Positions 43,354 to 55,749 of a stretch of DNA of 64,000 bases are shown one piece after another. The stretch is taken from contig OX485805.1 of the NCBI GenBank assembly GCA_950295325.1, positions 34,089,501 through 34,153,500 of the forward strand, read 5' to 3'. The position numbers and the translations under genes are program-made. The first letter of the stretch is position 1; every line of letters begins with the position of its first letter. The notes beneath the pieces are model-generated. The model had not been told where the DNA came from. It did no database searches and saw only the letters and a list, made by a program, of their open reading frames with translations. This DNA is from Polytrichum commune (lineage: Eukaryota > Streptophyta > Polytrichopsida > Polytrichales > Polytrichaceae).

Positions 43354-45916
43354 CTAAAAGCTAGGACCTAAGAACCCGCTAGAGGAATACATTTTAGCCT
43401 TCTCCTTGTCTTGAACAACCCCCACCAATGTATCCTCAAAATCCTCCTTAGTTCCGCCATTTTCCTCTTCATCCGACATTGGATCAATCTCCTCCCTAAC
43501 CCAACCACCTAAAGGTGCAATAGAGACCTTGACTCTATTATCTACGGGACCATAGGTGATAGATTGTTTGTGTCCTCCCCAATCTACTACGGCGTTAGAC
43601 ATCCTTAACCAAGGTCGCCCTAACAAAATGGGAAATGCATCCTTATTGTCATGCATCTTAATGACTTGGAAGGTCACAATGTATTCTTCACCTCCCGTGT
43701 TAAGCCGACAATCTTTGATAATTCCCACCGGAACCACCGGACTTTGATTGGCCATATTAATCACAAATGGCGAAGGACCTGTCAAACTTAAGCCCAATTT
43801 CCTCATAGTGTGCTCCGGTAGAATATTGAGACTACTTCCACCATCCACCAAAACATGAGGAACCACCTTGTCCACTATCGTTACTTCAATTTCCACCGCC
43901 TTGACTTCCCGAGTTCTTCCTTGCATTTGGACCCTTGCCGACACTCTAGTCTTTGGCCTCTTAGCCCTTCTATTCACGGGCATTCCGTCCTTCAAAGTCT
44001 TCCTAGCTACCGGTGAGATATCTAATAATTGACCAAAGGTGATATCGGCCTTTAGTGAGCTAAGGTCGGCCCAAAGGTCGTATCCATCTACTCTATCGGC
44101 CTTAGGCCTTTTAACACTATCAAACTCTTCTACTGGAATGCCCGGACCTTCCCACTCTCCTACATCACTACCATCTAAATCATGGATGACATCAGACCTT
44201 TCCCTCTCATGGACAATTTCATTTTCTCTCTCTGATGCCTTAGTGGCCTTCCTAGCCTCTCTAGTTACATTCTCCAACTCCGAAAAATAAGGAATTTCCC
44301 CCAAGGGATTTTCCTCTTCTTCCTCCTCCTCCTCTACTTTTAATGGTACATTACCTCTCATTGCTCTAGTGGTAACGGCTAATGCTGGAGCCTTATGCAC
44401 AACTTCCTCATTAAGACCCTTTATCTCATATGATATGGAGTTAGAATGTGGAAGACATGGACCCTGACCATTTGTGGACATCTCTAAAGTTACCGGAATA
44501 GTGGAGGAATCCATAAATCGGACATCTTGAGATGTAGACGGTCCCCTTTGTTTAGGTGATTGTATAACTTGACCTCCTTGTCCCGGAAGGTTCGTATTCC
44601 CATCATAGTAGAAGTTGGAAGGTTTAAGTGTATTATTACCTTCATTTTGTGAACCCCTCATAATATTTTGACCCGGTTGTGTCGTGTTGGTTGGAAGGTT
44701 CGGTGCTCCACTTACCTTGTCCGGATCACGACATTGGTTAGACGCGTGGGGGCCTCCACAGTTATTACACACTTGACCTTGGTTTTCCGACCAACATTGC
44801 CCTATGACATGATATCTACCGCAAAGATGGTGAAAATCCTTTTTCTCGGTACTTTGGTTAGTTTGTCCATGTGGCGGAGGGCCCCGATTATTCCCTTGGT
44901 TTTTATTTTGATTCGGACCCCTTGGGTTTTGTTGAGGACCATTATTGTTCGTTCGTTGATTGCGGTTTGGCCCATTTCTACAAAATTGAAGCGTATGACC
45001 GTGTTGTTGACAATTAGTGCACCAAAATGCCGATGAGTGATTTCCCGACTCTATTTGAGGTGGAAGACCGGGTTGTTGATTTTTTATTAACAATGCCATT
45101 TAGTCCGTTAGATTTAGAAATTGTTTTAACATCGTCTCTTGAAACCCTAGTTGAGTAGCACCTAATCGTTGGTCTATCTCTTCAATTTGAGGGTCCATCC
45201 TAGGGGCCGGCAATGCTAACATGGTTGGGGGGCCCGTCACCGCTAAGGGAATTGAGGCCGCTTCAATGGAGACATATGGAGGGCGATTAAGCGGCCTAAT
45301 CGGGTCCATTCCCGTCTTAGGTAGGAGAGGGATGAATTGAGGGATTAATTCATCATCTTTCCTCCATAGCCGCTCATAATCCCTCTCGATATGTTCCATG
45401 TCTCTAGCGGCTACCTTAGCCTCGGCTAGGGTGCGAGGGTTTTTTTTGTAACACACCCCTAATAGTAGTCGCTTTGACAAACCCTCTCATAAAAAATTGC
45501 ATTAGAGTGTCATCGTTGAGCAATTCACCTACCCACCTTGCGCATACCCAATCAAATCTCCTAATGTAGGCGGAAATTTCTTCATCCCTTCCTTGCCTCA
45601 TAGTCATTAAGGCTCTAAAGGCCATACTTTGACTGACTTCGGATCGAAATTCATTAAAAAACTCCCGTTGTAATTGATCCCAAGCTTGAAAGTGTCCCTC
45701 AACTAATTCTTCACTCAATAGGGAAGGAAAATTTCCTTCCTCTAATCGAGTAGTTACCGGAGATACTTCTATCAATGGTTCACCCCTAAAGCTACCTTCT
45801 ACACTAGTACCTACCCCCTCTACTACTTCCTCTATATTAGAAGACCTTCGCTTTGTAACATTTTTCTTTAATCCTAATGCTAACTTAGGTTTATGAGATC
45901 TCGTGTTTCCTTGCAT
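43354..45916 (-). pseudogene. G4 gag-protease, broken
   Basis: Starts at ATG 45916 (MQGNTRSHKPKLALG, shared with G5). The gag domain is GHFQAWDQLQREFFNEF ... RQGRDEEISAYIRRFDWV. A frameshift lies at a run of eight T (about 45435-45442). The frame then stops with TAA at about 45097 (LTD*MALLIK, Gln plausible). Three Cys/His knuckles follow: CTNCQQHGHTLQFC, HHLCGRYHVIGQC (first Cys replaced by His) and CNNCGGPHASNQC. A Glu-rich spacer comes next, then the YDLWADLSSLKAD block shared with G2 and the protease LVDGGSSLNILP. The frame ends with TAG at 43354. Confidence 0.88.
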
Positions 45917-46740
45917 CCATCATTCATCGATCAACCCTCACCTTGACCAACCAAATTCTCACAAGTTTCACTCTTTAATATTTCCGCTTAGTTCGTGTGA
46001 TAAATTGTTTTGGAGGTGAGGAAATAGGGACATACAATTTTCAATGAACAATCCTAATAGGGGATGGAAAGCTCGTGTTAGCTTCAAAGTTAGTGCGAGT
46101 ATCACCTTGTCACACCCCTTTTACGCTCAACACTTGCAACAAGACTCTTCGTGAGGGCTGACCATTCTTGGGTACCATGCTTGGAATCGAGGTTCACCCT
46201 TCCATTCCTTACATTATACTTCCAAGTTTGGAATTACCCTCTCCGTTCGTCACGACAAAGACAATTACAAAAATCCTTTTTTAATTTAATGTTTTTTTCA
46301 ATTTGAAGAAATTTTGCTTACCTCAAGCAATTTGCTTCCTCCTGCTTTATTAGTCTCTCCCCTCGATCGAATTGCTAAACATAAAGACACTTCAATAATT
46401 GCAATTGAAAAACACTAAAACCCTCTAGTTTAAAAAACTTTAAATTCTCACCACCGAGTGAGTGTTTGAAGTTTGAAATCCTAATTCTTTAATTATCCCT
46501 CTACCTCTTAGTTTTCTAGTGCGGATCCTATTAACGTGATCTTCGTTTATGCCATCCCAAGAAGGTTTAGTAGTCGCACCTTTGCCGTGCTCCTTCCTTA
46601 ATTGAAATTGCATAAAATAAATACTAAATGCAAAACATACCTCTCACGAGCGCTCCGTCCTTTAATCGCTCTTCACGCTTCGCTTCTCCTACCGCCTTCC
46701 AAGACTTCCGTCGCCCACTCTCCAAGCTCCAAGCTCCAAG
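45917..46740 (-). other. Leader of G4
   Basis: About 820 bases between PBS and gag, without a supported ORF. It resembles the G5 leader (62471-63346) in blocks such as GTGCGGATCCTATTAA and the GAATTACCCTCTCC region. Confidence 0.65.
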
Positions 46741-46758
46741 CTCCCGGCGGACGCACCA
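46741..46758 (-). other. Primer binding site of G4
   Basis: Minus strand TGGTGCGTCCGCCGGGAG, four bases from the LTR. Same type as G2 and G5; tRNA not assigned. Confidence 0.75.
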
Positions 46759-46762
46759 TTTA

Positions 46763-47838
46763 TGTCACCAAAAAGCCTCCACCTTTCAATTTCGTCCTAG
46801 CCCGAATGGAGAAGTTTATAATGACATGTAGAGATTTCTCTCTTTGTAACACAATGTATGATTCCAATCTATCGTTGGAATATACGCAACTTAGCCAAGT
46901 CTATACTATGTCTTCTTACATTCCTTAATCTCGAAGTTTGGAAGTTTGGAAGTTTGGACATAGTCTCGGTTTTTTGGCTCTCAAAAATTCATATGAAGTC
47001 CAAAAAATGAGTTCTTGGTATCCATGGATAGGTAATGAAGTCCTCTACATGAATATGCAATAATATTCTACTGCCACAAAGTATATGGTCGCAATTCTAC
47101 GCTGTTCCCTTTGAATCTACACTTTTTCACTAGTTTTTGGAAGTTTGGACATAGTCTCGGTTTTTTGGCTCTCAAAAATTCATATGAAGTCCAACAAAAC
47201 TAAATGCTCCAATAAGAGACTTTGCACATCCGCATAAGTATAAGGCTAATCAATGTAAATCCAAGTATTCAAACAAAGCCATAAATTGAACTTTAAATCA
47301 TTCACGCCCAACTATTACTAACAAGAGGTCAAGCCCTCTTCAAGGCCAACTAGCCTTGGCTCCTAACCTTACATCCATGCACACACACGTGCTCCTATCT
47401 TGCTTCCCACGCACCCACACTTATAACACGTGGAGTGCCAAAGAGCACGAAGGAAAGAGAGGATGAATGAGGGGAGAATGAGGGATTATATAGTGAGTTT
47501 GAGGGGATGAGCACCCTCAAGGCTCACGATAAGCCCTCGAGATTTCCTCCTACTTTGTAGGCTCTTATCCTATCTCCTAAGCCTTCCTCCCTCAAATGAT
47601 CAACAAAGATCCTAATTCAAACATTTAACTAACCTTGGTTTTCTACCTACCACACTTTACCAAGGTTTGTCCTTCTCCTACTTAAATTCACTCCACAAAA
47701 GCCTAATGATTCAAACTAAGCTTTCTTCAAGCTTCACTCTTTTTATATTTTTGTGAATAATCATAAATCACCAAAACACCACTTTGTAATGTTTTACAAG
47801 TGTTAACAACCAATGTGGGCATCAATTTTGGGCTCACA
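46763..47838 (-). repeat. 5' LTR of G4
   Basis: 1076 bases, read as identical to 39041-40116; followed by TSD AAGGG. Confidence 0.93.
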
Positions 47839-47871
47839 AAGGGTTAAAAAAAATTGAACACACAGGGGTAG
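47839..47871. repeat. Palindrome array, 33-base island
   Basis: The tail of one array unit (AAGGGTT, an A-run, TTGAACACACAGGGGTAG) left between G4 and the solo LTR. It carries G4's right TSD and the solo LTR's left TSD. Confidence 0.85.
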
Positions 47872-48844
47872 TGTCGCACACCTCTCCATGAGGAGTGCCC
47901 GAAACACCATGGGCACAAGGGGGACCCCGGAGTGACACCCGGGACTTGTGGCGCCGTTGGTGAGAGGGCCCAAGTGATCCTAGTGTGGGTGAGGGCCCCG
48001 GGCGTTGGGAACGCCTCCCACCCACGAAGACTAGGAGGCACAAGGGTAAGGCCATGAGTTATGCGTAGCTCATGGCGTGGTGATTCTAGAAAGCTCAAGA
48101 ACACCTCAATCGGAGGTGTGAGCTAGGAGTTATGGCCATTTTAGTGGGGCGCTGTCCCGGGACAGCGCCCTGGTTCAGCAGTGCCTGGGAGTGACTCCCG
48201 GGACTGCCAAGGTTCAAAGAGGCATAACGTCCTCATAACTTGCCCGAATGGGGCAAGTGAGGAGTCCATCAGCATCTACGTGAAACGTAGATGAAGATGG
48301 AGTGGTTGGTGGTTATGATCAGACATCATACAAGGAAGTTATGATGGTCTGAAACTGCTGGGGGGTTCTAGGCCCAGCAGCTAAAGGAAAATGTCCACTT
48401 GGCCCCAACTCTTGGTAGAGAGACAAGAGGTTGGTTGACGGTGGGGTAGGGGCCCCGCGTGAAGTCCTAGAGGCTTATATGGGTGAGGTGGTGTGGCCTC
48501 ACCCACCCGAGGCCGAACGGCACGGCCTCCATGGGCATTGGCCCATTGTGAGGCCATAGTTGCCTAGTATGGTTCGGGTTGTTGTAGTGTTGCTCCGGCA
48601 ACGCGATGATCAACATAGGATTGGACTTCCATGGATGGAAGTCCACATTGGGGAAATGGGTTACCGACTAAGGGGTGAGTCCCGAAAGCAAAGTAGGAGG
48701 GTTGGTTCCCTCCTATGAACTATTGGTCCGGGGTAAGAGGAGCTATCCATTAGCATGGCGGAATGCGAAGGGTTAGCGACTCGTAACCTTTGCTAGAATT
48801 GAAAATTGGCAAGATTATTAAGGGACCTAGAAAGGGTTGCGACA
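47872..48844 (+). mobile_element. Solo LTR of the G1/G3 family
   Basis: 973 bases, TGTCGC...GCGACA, with perfect TSD GGTAG at 47867-47871 and 48845-48849, both inside array units. It differs from the G3 LTRs at scattered positions. It keeps a 22-base perfect palindrome around CTGTCCCGGGACAG (near 48150-48172). Confidence 0.95.
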
Positions 48845-49440
48845 GGTAGAGGTTTGGGTCGACCGACCCAAACCTCATAAGGGTACATCCACCCACACCA
48901 GGTAGGGGTTTGGGTCGGTCGACCCATACCTGATAAGGGTAAAAAAAAATTGAACACACTAGGGTAGGGGTTTGGGTCGGTCGACCCAAACCTGGTAAGG
49001 GTCAAAAAAAAATTGAACACACTGGGGTAGGGGTTTGGGTCGACTGACCCAAACCTCATAAGGGTACATCCACCCACACCAGGAAGGGATTTGGGTCGGT
49101 CGACCCAAACCTGATAAGGGTCAAAAAAAATTTGAACACACTGGGGTAGGGGTTTGGGTCGACCGACCCAAACTTCACAAGGGTACATCCACCCACACCA
49201 GGTAGGGGTTTGGGTCGGTCGACCCAAACCGCATAAGGGTCAGAAAAAAACCCTAACACACTGGGGTTGGGGTTTGGGTCGACCGACCCAAACCTGTTAA
49301 GGGTCAGAAAAAAACCTTAACACACTGGGATTGGGGTTTGGGTCGACCGACCCAAACCTGTTAAGGGTCAGACAGAAACCCTTACACACTAGTGGACAGG
49401 TTTGGGTCGGTCGACCCAAACCTCATAGGGTCAGACTCAA
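48845..49440. repeat. Palindrome array, right part
   Basis: About nine to ten further units, with TTTGGGTCG..CGACCCAAA centres near 48862, 48919, 48979, 49043, 49100, 49164, 49219, 49280, 49344 and 49408. Tails alternate at first, then the last units share an AGGGTCAGA-plus-A-run tail. Spacer bases are AC, GT or CT. Confidence 0.9.
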
Positions 49441-50336
49441 AACCCGCCAACACTAGTGGAAAGGTGAAGGTTCGCCCAAGTACACCACAAAATCCAGCGT
49501 ATAATGCGGCGGATATTGCGTGGTGTGGTGAATTTGAGCTCATTGCAAACTTCACGGTGGGCTTGCATGCTGTGGGTATGTGCTCATGAACTTGCATGCT
49601 GTGGATAAGTGCTCATGAACGGCAGCATGCACGAACCTTGAAGTACAGCTCCTACTAAGAGTTCTCTCTACGAATTCGGCAGCGGGAGAAGAGAAAAAAA
49701 AGACCGACTTTTGGGGGGTGCGCCCCTTTATACTATCCACCTCCGCTTCCCAGACTTAGTCATTGGATGCCTTCCCCGCCTTCTTCTCTTGCAGAGGTTA
49801 TTTCAAACCTCCTGACAGAATTCCCCGTTTTCTGTTTATAGTAGAAAAATGCGCATCTATGAATGCCCCTCTGATACCCCAGCCGTCATATGACTTAGTC
49901 TATGTTATTTAATCTATATTTTTTTGTTTTGTGTGGATATGACATACGCCATTGGGAGGAAGGGTGGCGGCCACATTAATTTTCTTAAGTATCCTCACGG
50001 TATATTTTAACCAATATGTAGACCCAAACACAACTCCATTCAATGCTTTCAAGTTTAAACCTATTTAGGTGGGGTTTGGGCCATTTGGAGGCTGCAATTA
50101 TGTGAGAGTTTCCAAGGCTTGAGGCCATTGTCATGATGAATAGAATTATTTATTTGTCTCCACTAAACCCTAAACCCTAGAACATTGCTCTATTATCTCG
50201 CATGCAAGTGTGGCAATGACGAACACGTTGTGGACGTTGTTAAGGGGATACTAACTACCAATGTCCCTTTTTAGTTCAATCTTTTAATGTTACTTGAATC
50301 CATCATCAAGTTCACTTCAAGTTTACTAATGTGTGT
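49441..50336. other. Mostly AT-rich, no supported gene
   Basis: A two-copy ~33-base duplication (CTTGCATGCTGTGG.TA..TGCTCATGAAC type) lies at 49561-49620. A TTCTTCTCTTGCAG acceptor-like site is at about 49780-49794. No coding similarity is recognised. Confidence 0.4.
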
Positions 50337-50865
50337 GAGCAAAACATCCAAAATTGGACCCTAAACCTTTATAACATCCACAACATGAAATACATATTGA
50401 CTAAATACAAAACCAATTAGGATATCCTGTTTAAACGTCCCATATAACATATTCACATGATCAAGATTGTATTTACTATGACCTTCCGATTAGACTCTTC
50501 TTCATATTATGCAAACAATATCTGTTATATCTTCCTCCATTATCTAATACACGTGGAGAGAACAATGAACAACAACATGATTGCTTGAATGGCTTCATTT
50601 CATGTTGTGCTTCTCCGATTAACTTTTGCATCACATTCCATATATTCAATACATCATGAACCATGGTTTATTAGCGACTATGTGATTTCCTAAAGTGAGC
50701 AAAACATCCAAAGTTGGACCCCTAGCCCCTATTAACATCCACAACATTTCATGTTATTTGAATAAACACAAGAGCAATCAATATATCGCGTTTAAACGTC
50801 TCAAATAACAAATTAACATAATCAAGATCGTCTTTACTATAACCTTCCTATAAGACTCTTCTCAC
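50337..50865. repeat. Tandem duplication, period about 356 bases
   Basis: AGCAAAACATCCAAA(A/G)TTGGACC... at 50337 recurs at 50698, and ...ACCTTCC.AT.AGACTCTTCT at 50480 recurs at 50840. The part of the second copy that should follow is found beyond the solo LTR at about 53805-53998 (ACAACATGATTGCTTGAATGGC ... GAACCATGGTTTATT). The duplication is therefore older than that insertion. Confidence 0.75.
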
Positions 50866-50916
50866 CAGTAAGACAATGTTATACATTGACATTGGATAGA
50901 TTAATATGTTATAACC

Positions 50917-53758
50917 TGTGGTACTTTTGGGCCACCCCCTTTCGAGGGAGCCTAAAAGTATCACACAAGCCCTTCGGTGAAGGTGGCCTGCATTTGCAGG
51001 CGCCCAAGCCGAACCCGGATGATAGGTGTATAACGTGAGTAGTTAGATTTTTAAGGGAGATTAAATATGCGTCGTAGTACCTCCGGAGGTTAGGCCTTAG
51101 TTTTTTACTAGTGTGGCTTTAAACTCCACTAACCAATTTCATATCTAGTTCTAACCTTAACCTACAACCCATTCTACGCGCAGACGCACCAGCCTTGAAA
51201 CCAAGGCAATCATAATTTGTGAATTGGGATGGTTCTGATACACCCAACCGGGTGTGACTCATACCACCCTAACTCAACGAACGGAATAACGACAATTTGA
51301 TGGACCATTTAATTCTTCTTATTTCTTTATTTAGTTCTATTTAGTTTTCTAAGCGGGGGAAGTTGGCCTAAGTCCCACCCTTCACACAAATTCCTTCTTA
51401 ATTACTTACTTTTGTTTGCACGTCCTAACTTACTACATTAACATATTAGGCATCACCCCTTACCTCGGGTCTCTTGCCAACAAGGGTTTACGATTTATTT
51501 TGTATGTTTTGATTGTTAAATGTGTTTACACTGGATAGACCACGAAATGCAACTCAATGGGACCAGGGTGACGGGCGACCTGTAGGTTTAACTTGTTGCG
51601 CAATCTTCATAAATTGGGGCCATTACTCCCAATCTATGGGGCCAACAACATAATAGTGGATTCGCGGGTCATTAACCCCACCTTTCCACCAACAACATTC
51701 AGAGTGGTCGTGTCGGTGATTAATCCGACTTACCACACACGAAACTTGCTAATAAATGAAGCTACTACCACAAAACATACCAAGGGCCCCGAAAAACAAT
51801 GGAATTGGGTACTCCCTTGGCGGTCAAGTGGTCAAGCCACTTGACCTTACGAGATAGGTGAGTGGGTTTAGAGATGCGTACCTTAGCCGTGCTCCCTCCA
51901 ATCCTAAATGGAAGGCTTAAGGTTAGTTAATTTACCTCAATTTTCCTCGGTTGATTTGGGCTTGATGTAGGCCGAGCCGCTACCTCCTTCCTTGCTCCAC
52001 TTTCCGAGCGTCGACCTTGCCTCCTTCTTTGTAACTAGTTTGGTAGTAAGCGTACCTTAGTTAACAATTAAAATATAAAGTGTTATTCTGCCCTGTAATT
52101 TAATCCTAAGCATAATATTTATACTTAGTGCACCAAATTATCTTTCCAATGATCTAAAAATCACTCTAATCGGATAAGAAATGCAAAAGTTATGAGGGTT
52201 GGAAGTGTGAGGTCGATTCAACCGACCCTTCCAACCCACCTATCTACCTTCTAACTTCAAAAATTCATAACACATTCCTTACTACTTGGATCTAGGCTTT
52301 CCTTATACCATTGGAAAGCTATGAACAAGCTCTAACTAGAAAAATTATGACATCAGCAGGTTAAGCTAATAGAAATTCAGCGGACTCCTTGTAACACAGC
52401 AGTCAATCAAGAAGGCTTAAACTATGTATCTCGCCTTCAACAATTCATATCTAATTCAAATCTTAGTCAAATCAAACGTTCTATATGACCCTGGAGAGAT
52501 ATTAAAAAGATGTATTTGATAAAAATATGTGATTAGAAAGGTAAGCCGAAGTGAACCCAGCAGGTCCTCTGTAATGCAGCAGTCAACCAAAAGTTCTCAA
52601 ACTATGTGTCCCATCTTGCACAATTCATATCTAATTCAAATCATGCTCAAATCAAATGTTCTAAGCCATTTTGGAAAGCTACACAAAAGTTCTACTTGGG
52701 AAAAATATAATTTCTTGGAATTAAAATTCCTATTGGGCTCGCAGGTCTGATCCAGCAGCCGCTACCCACAAGACCACCCAGTTTTTCTACTCCATCTTTG
52801 AAAATCCATAACTAATTGTCATCTCAACCAAATCACAAATGGGAAACGGCTATGGATGGCTATATGAAATCTCTCTAAGAGAAAAATGATAAGTATCTTG
52901 TTCTAGCTTTTGAACTAAGCCTTCAGGGCATTGGCAGATGAGGTCTATAATGCCTCTACTCAAAACTCTACCATCCAACCTACCTCTACAAAAGAAGGAA
53001 TAATTTTGTTGGTGTGTTAATAAACACACAACCTAACTAGGAGAGAGAGAGTAGAGGAGGTTCTCAAGCCTTTCTTTTAGACCATTGAGAATACATGCTA
53101 AAGGAATTTTTTCCTAACTACATTGAAGCAGGGCTTCGCCCAAAAACTAGAGAAAGAAAGAGAGCTACAAGGTGGAAGGAGGGGTTTTTAAACCCTCTCA
53201 CAAAAGGGTTGGACCCCTCCTCCACCGGATCCATTTTTCAAACCCTTTCCCGAAATTTTGGCTCGGGGGTTTTCCCGGTTGAGGTTGCCACCCTCTCGCC
53301 GAGGTGGCTCCGACAAAAAACCTTTAGAAATCTTTCTAATTTTTCCGCCATCGAGTTGGCAAGGGGGCAAGTGGGCAAGTATCCCCCTTGCTCTCTTTCT
53401 TTTTTGTCTTCAAAATTCTTCACGCCGATTTTATCTTCTTACGTAAAACACCTCCAATAGTCTTGTGTGCCTCACACTAACTAATAAACTAACACTTGCT
53501 TAGCTAGCATTTACTAACATTTGCTTAATAGCTAGCATCTACTAATATTTGCTTAGCTAGTTGTTTTTACTAGCTAGCATATTTTTTTCTACTTTGCTAT
53601 CTTCTAGCACTACTTAGTTTCATTTTGACCTTCCTTCTTCTAGGCTAAATGCTAAATGAACTAATTTTCCCTAAATTCCCTATCAATTCTAACTTTTAAT
53701 GCTAACATTCTAACTAAAAGTGATCCCGCAGAGTGGTGGACCACTCAAAGGGTTCACA
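50917..53758 (+). mobile_element. Solo LTR S3, 2.84 kb
   Basis: TGTGGTACTTTTGGG...GGGTTCACA, with perfect TSD TAACC at 50912-50916 and 53759-53763. It is nearly identical to S4 (57917-60755) in opposite orientation, with a handful of visible differences. No pol motif is seen. Internal repeats occur (CAATTCATATCTAATTCAAATC at 52440 and 52620). The 121-codon frame at 53095-53460 has no recognisable domain and is mirrored in S4. The full-length element it came from is not in the window. Confidence 0.88.
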
Positions 53759-53763
53759 TAACC

Positions 53764-55740
53764 CTATCTCCTAAACCCTAAACACCAAATGTAGTTGTGG
53801 TTCACTGATGCCCCCATATACAAACAACATCTATTCTATCTTGCGCCATCATCTAATATACATGGAGGGAACATGTATAACAACATGATTGCTTGAATGG
53901 CTCCATTTGATGTTCTACTTCTCCGATTTATTCTTATATCACAATCTAATATATATTAAATATATCGTGAACCATGGTTTATTGGCCACTCTGCGATTCA
54001 TCAAAGTCACAATATCAGGGATGTACTTAAAACTTGAGCATGTTAGCATTTTCAAATAAGGCTCATGCATTTCAAAACCCTTACAAAATGCAGTTGGAGA
54101 ATGTATTCATTTAATAGGCTCCACACTCAAGTATTCTAAATTGTTCCACATGTTAGGGGGTGTGGGTAAACTTTTTTATTCATTCAATATCGTGTGAGTT
54201 GTTGGCATCATTGGTAAAGTCTAGATGTCAATGATTACATCGTTGAATATCACGCAATTGTATGGTTTTCCTAACATGCTCGAACAAAAGAGAAACCAAT
54301 GCCCTCAATGTGTTTGGAAAATTTAGGGTATGGTGTCATGTAAGTAAGGGTTAAGTATTCGTTTAGCACAAAGTTTTGTTGTAAGAATGCATTGGCTATA
54401 TAAATGGTTAGTTTAGTAGAATAACACATTTTATGTAGCACCTTAGTGTACTCCAGAGTTCAAGGTACATACTATTTAAGGGCTTTATGTTGGATACTTC
54501 AAGTTACATACTATTTAAGGGCTTTATGTTGAATAGCCTTCAAGTTACATACTATTTAAGTTACATACTATTTAAGGGCTTTATGTTGGATGAACGAGAG
54601 GTGCACTTGTGCACTTCAGAATTATGTCTTGCTATAACTTTTTACCGACATTATCGTTTTTTACGAACTAAGTCATATCATAATTTTTCGTGTGCATACT
54701 ACCTACTTATATTATTTGGATGAGAAAATACTTTCTATTAAATGTTACAGAAATGTGTAACTCCGAATGTTATGCCACACTAGTTAGAGAAAATAGTCTA
54801 GTGGATTAGGAAATGATCACAAGCACAAGGGATTGAAAACTTGAGAAACTTGTACAAAAGCTTTGGTGGGGTGCGAGGTGGGGGTGGGGGGCATTTTATA
54901 CATCATAGTAGAGTTATACATGAAGTCTTGGATCAAACTTAGGTTTGAGAATATAACCATAAAGTCATCCAATTATTTCAAGCGCTTAGAACCAATTTTA
55001 AAGCAGGACCACAACAACATAGTCTAATGTTTGGGTCATCCCACCTAAACCATCCCAAATTAACGAATATAGTGATTAATACAAATGCAGCCTAAAAAAT
55101 AAGTGACTTAGCCTATAAAATTTTGAGAGTGTAGGACAAAGAGCCTATGCACAATTTAAGAACATAGGATATCAACCTAGTATGTGATAAAAAACATGTA
55201 GGAAATTTTACCTACAAATTTTTTTAAAAAGAGGATTTTAGCCATTCATCCTTCTTCAAATTGGGAAATGAGTTGGCCTAAGTACATATCTTTAGGCCAT
55301 ATCTTGCAGGAAGAGTAGAGGTTGAATCAGAAGATGGTGAGGACTTTCACCCTTGAACTCATTTGAATTTTAGCAACCTTTCATAACTTATAATCAACGC
55401 TTTAAAAAATAGTTGGTTAATCCTTGGCCTTCAAACGTGGTGAAAGGCATAGTTGTTGGCATCATTGGGAAAGTCTAAATGTCAATGATTACATCGTTAT
55501 ATGTCACGCATTTGTATTATTTTTCTAACATGCTCAAACAAAAAAGAAACCAACGACTTGAACTTGTTTGGAAAGTTTAGTGTATGGTGTCATGTAAGTA
55601 GGCGTTAAGTATAAGCTTTGGCATAAAGTTTTGTTGCAAGAATGCATTGGCACCGCACCTTAGTATATTTCATGTAGCACCTTAGTTCATTGAAATAAGT
55701 AATACCCGCTAAGGGTTTAGAGTTAGGCTTTAGGATTTAG
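53764..55740. repeat. Repeat-rich AT-rich stretch
   Basis: Continuation of the 356-base duplication (about 53805-53998). Direct repeat of about 210 bases at 54192-54408 and 55448-55652 (GTTGTTGGCATCATTGG.AAAGTCTA ... GTTTTGTTG.AAGAATGCATTGGC). Three to four tandem copies of a TACATACTATTTAAGGGCTTTATGTTG unit lie at 54465-54590. No gene is supported. Confidence 0.65.
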
Positions 55741-55749
55741 GGTTCCCCG

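Larger units (their letters stand above)
39041..47838 (-). mobile_element. G4: Ty3/gypsy element inserted in the palindrome array
   Basis: 8798 bases. LTRs 39041-40116 and 46763-47838 are both 1076 bases and read identical. The perfect TSD AAGGG is at 39036-39040 and 47839-47843, inside a palindrome unit. PBS TGGTGCGTCCGCCGGGAG sits next to the right LTR, so the element is on the minus strand. Gag, protease, RT, RNase H and integrase are all present but broken by at least four nonsense codons and two frameshifts. Confidence 0.95.

Noticed and set aside
17836-45916. Stop codons corrected by U-to-C RNA editing
   Set aside because: TAA and TGA at Gln/Arg positions would fit, but TGG-to-TGA changes would not. 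Such editing is known from organelles, not nuclear retroelements.
38698-49440. CRISPR-like array
   Set aside because: Repeats with spaced palindromes look similar at first glance, but the spacers are repeated and of two types, no cas gene exists, and the context is a plant nuclear genome.
50160-50182. Telomere-like CCCTAAA words (also near 53768)
   Set aside because: Only about two units each; too short to call an interstitial telomere repeat.
53095-53460. 121-codon ORF in S3 and its mirror at 58214-58588
   Set aside because: It lies inside a solo LTR, has no recognisable domain, and overlaps other frames of equal openness. Probably not a protein.
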